From positions 1-14,482 of the forward strand of contig MQVO02000212.1 in the NCBI GenBank assembly GCA_001986395.2: 14,482 nucleotides of DNA, read 5' to 3'. Position 1 is the first letter of the stretch. Each line of letters begins with the position of its first letter. Below, one piece after another: positions 13,496 to 14,482 of this stretch. This DNA comes from Irpex lacteus (lineage: Eukaryota > Basidiomycota > Agaricomycetes > Polyporales > Irpicaceae). The translations under genes and the position numbers were made by a program. The notes below the pieces were generated by a model. That model did no database searches. It was not told where the DNA came from and saw nothing but the letters and a program-made list of their open reading frames with translations.

Positions 13496-13785
13496 TTAAT
13501 AGAAAGAGAACAATATTATATAGACCTTTTAAAGCCAGAGTATAATATTTTACAAGTAGCGGGTTCACTTTTTGGTTATAAACATACTCTTGAATCTATG
13601 GAGAAAATTAGAGAAATAGCTATTAATCGTTAAGATGAAACCAAAGCTAAATTAAGAGAGGCAGCATTCGGTAAAACATATAAACATACAGAAGAAACTA
13701 AGATTAAATTGAGAGATGCTGTTTAGGGAAGAAACATAGTTAAGAAACTAAAGCTAAATTAAGAGTAATACAATATTTATTTTAT
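13496..13785 (+). pseudogene. GIY-YIG homing endonuclease C-terminus with NUMOD3 repeats
   Basis: Reads LIEREQYYIDLLKPEYNILQ, the end of the GIY-YIG nuclease domain with its catalytic-region Glu (EREQYYID). It goes on VAGSLFGYKHTLESMEKIRE and IAINR, then TAA, DETKAKLREAAFGKTYKHTE and ETKIKLRDAV, then TAG. A frameshifted GRKHS.ETKAKLR follows. These are successive NUMOD3 modules (GxxHTEETKxKLREA). TAA stands where Lys is expected and TAG where Leu is expected. The N-terminal catalytic half is absent; a type C-like repeat abuts the first codon, as if the gene had been cut there. AT-rich codons. Confidence 0.78.
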
Positions 13786-13802
13786 TAAAAAAATAAAAAG
13801 AA

Positions 13803-13838
13803 TACTTTAATTAAAATTTAATTTTATTTTAATAAAAA
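13803..13838. repeat. type C-like palindromic repeat
   Basis: CTTTAATTAAAATTTAATTT then TATTTTAATAAAAAAA. It recurs nearly unchanged at 11605-11640 and in part at 13470-13495. It sits directly before the nad1 fragment. Confidence 0.65.
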
Positions 13839-13859
13839 AAAATATAAAAAAGGGACCTT

Positions 13860-14413
13860 AATGTAATAGTCGCTGACGCTCTTAAGCTTATCGTTAAGGA
13901 AACAGTTGTACCATCTAATGCTAATGCCTTTATCTACTATCTAGCTCCATCTATTGTAATGACCTTTGCACTACTAGGAAGGGCTGTTATTCCATTTGGA
14001 CCTGGAGCAGTAGTAGCTGACATCGAACTAGGTGTACTATATAGCCTAGCCATTTCATCTATGGGTGTATATGGTGTTCTACTCGCAGGTTGGTCTGCGA
14101 ATGAAAAGTATGCCTTCTTTGGTGGTATGCGTTCAACTGCTCAAATGATCTCATATTAACTAGTGCTAGGCTCTGCTGTACTAGCTGTACTAATCAAGGG
14201 TGGTTCACTTAACATAATGACACTTGTTGAAGCACAAATGCCTATGTGGTTTGTTGTACCTCTACTACCTATGTTTGTACTCTTTATCATTAGTGTACTA
14301 GCGGAAACTAATCGTACACCCTATGACCTACCAGAAGCTGAAAGTGAACTAGTAGCTGGATTTATGACTGAACATAGCGCTATGCCATTCGTTCTTTTCT
14401 TTCTGGGTGAGTA
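13860..14413 (+). pseudogene. nad1: nad1 fragment, NADH dehydrogenase subunit 1
   Basis: Membrane subunit of complex I at the quinone site. After KGP and NV (13850-13865) it jumps to VADALKLIVKETVVPSNANA, FIYYLAPSIVMTFALLGRAV, IPFGPGAVVADIELGVLYSL, GVYGVLLAGWSANEKYAFFG and GMRSTAQMISY. TAA follows (14157-14159, expected Glu), then [55 protein letters not shown] and [12 protein letters not shown], and TAG where Tyr is expected. AETNRxPxDLxEAESELVxGF is the family signature. Arg (AGG) replaces the usual Trp in LLGWAVIPFG. About eight residues are missing after NV, and the N-terminus is absent. Less AT-biased codons. Probably non-functional unless altered after transcription. Confidence 0.88.
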
Positions 14414-14482
14414 GTAATGCTCTATCGTCTTATATACGAAATACAGTTAAAATTAATAAATTAGACTCTGCCTGGTTAACAG
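14414..14482 (+). CDS. start of a probable LAGLIDADG intron ORF, cut by the window edge
   Basis: One base out of frame with nad1, an open frame runs to the window end: NALSSYIRNTVKINKLDSAW then LT. The ending DSAWLT is how many mitochondrial LAGLIDADG endonucleases enter their first motif (xWLTGFxDxEG), and intron ORFs commonly follow the exon directly. The motif itself would lie just past the window, so this is a prediction. Confidence 0.35.

Noticed and set aside
1..14482. Nuclear copy of mitochondrial DNA (numt)
   Set aside because: Seven tRNAs are intact and AT-rich, and orf110 and atp8 follow the mitochondrial code. A numt this old would have damaged tRNAs too. It remains possible for individual pieces.
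1..14482. CRISPR array or bacterial-type regulatory elements
   Set aside because: The repeats are palindromic and irregularly spaced, with no constant spacers, and the gene content is mitochondrial.

Overview
The window looks like a stretch of a large, repeat-rich fungal mitochondrial genome, most likely from a basidiomycete. Four things point that way. There are seven well-folded tRNA genes plus two odd ones. There are pieces of cob, nad1, nad4L, nad5, atp6 and atp8. UGA is read as tryptophan in atp8 and in one nad5 copy. There are many remnants of homing endonucleases, a group II-type reverse transcriptase and a plasmid-type DNA polymerase. The basidiomycete call rests on how the cob and nad1 peptides read from memory. 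No search was run, so it is an inference.

Layout. 1-830: broken reverse transcriptase (minus). 1174-1632: unrecognised broken ORF (plus). 1756-2194: trnQ, trnE, trnM, trnL(UAA) (minus). 2357-3530: unrecognised broken ORFs and hairpins. 3688-4396: AT-rich nad5 pseudogene (minus). 4631-4705: trnR. 4858-5168: tail of a GIY-YIG-type endonuclease (minus). 5326-5645: unrecognised decayed coding. 5982-6314: intact orf110 (minus). 6835-7352: probable group I intron core with a NUMOD1 endonuclease tail (minus). 7497-7678: atp6 3' end broken by a hairpin (minus). 7990-9260: mosaic of nad4L piece, LAGLIDADG/NUMOD1 endonuclease, cob exon and start of a group I intron (minus). 9698-9988: atp8, trnI, trnF (plus), framed by a direct and an inverted repeat. 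10439-11030: GIY-YIG N-terminal piece, two minus-strand tRNAs and the start of cob (plus). 11130-12560: mostly AT-rich spacer with one unrecognised ORF (minus). 12592-12933: second nad5 fragment (plus). 12970-13164: DNA polymerase fragment (plus). 13496-13785: GIY-YIG/NUMOD3 tail (plus). 13860-14482: nad1 fragment running into a probable LAGLIDADG intron ORF (plus).

Almost nothing here is a complete, conventional respiratory gene. Only the tRNAs, orf110, the 195-residue endonuclease, the cob exon and a short atp8 look intact. The rest have frameshifts, internal TAA/TAG codons, deletions or duplications. Two layers differ in codon use. One is AT-rich, with TTA for Leu and TGA for Trp (atp8, nad5 minus copy, orf110, some endonuclease tails). 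The other is less AT-biased, with CTA, CGA, TAC and TGG (cob, nad1, nad4L, nad5 plus copy, atp6, LAGLIDADG gene).

The most notable signal is a set of short palindromic hairpins scattered through the window. Several sit inside reading frames. In three of them, taking out the hairpin exactly from CC to GG brings the two halves of the reading frame back into register; a fourth, in atp6, gives in-register halves with a 51-nt insert. This could mean hairpins that are removed or bypassed at the RNA or translation level, as with the bypassing elements of Magnusiomyces mitochondria. It could also mean simple insertions into dead genes. The sequence alone does not decide between these.
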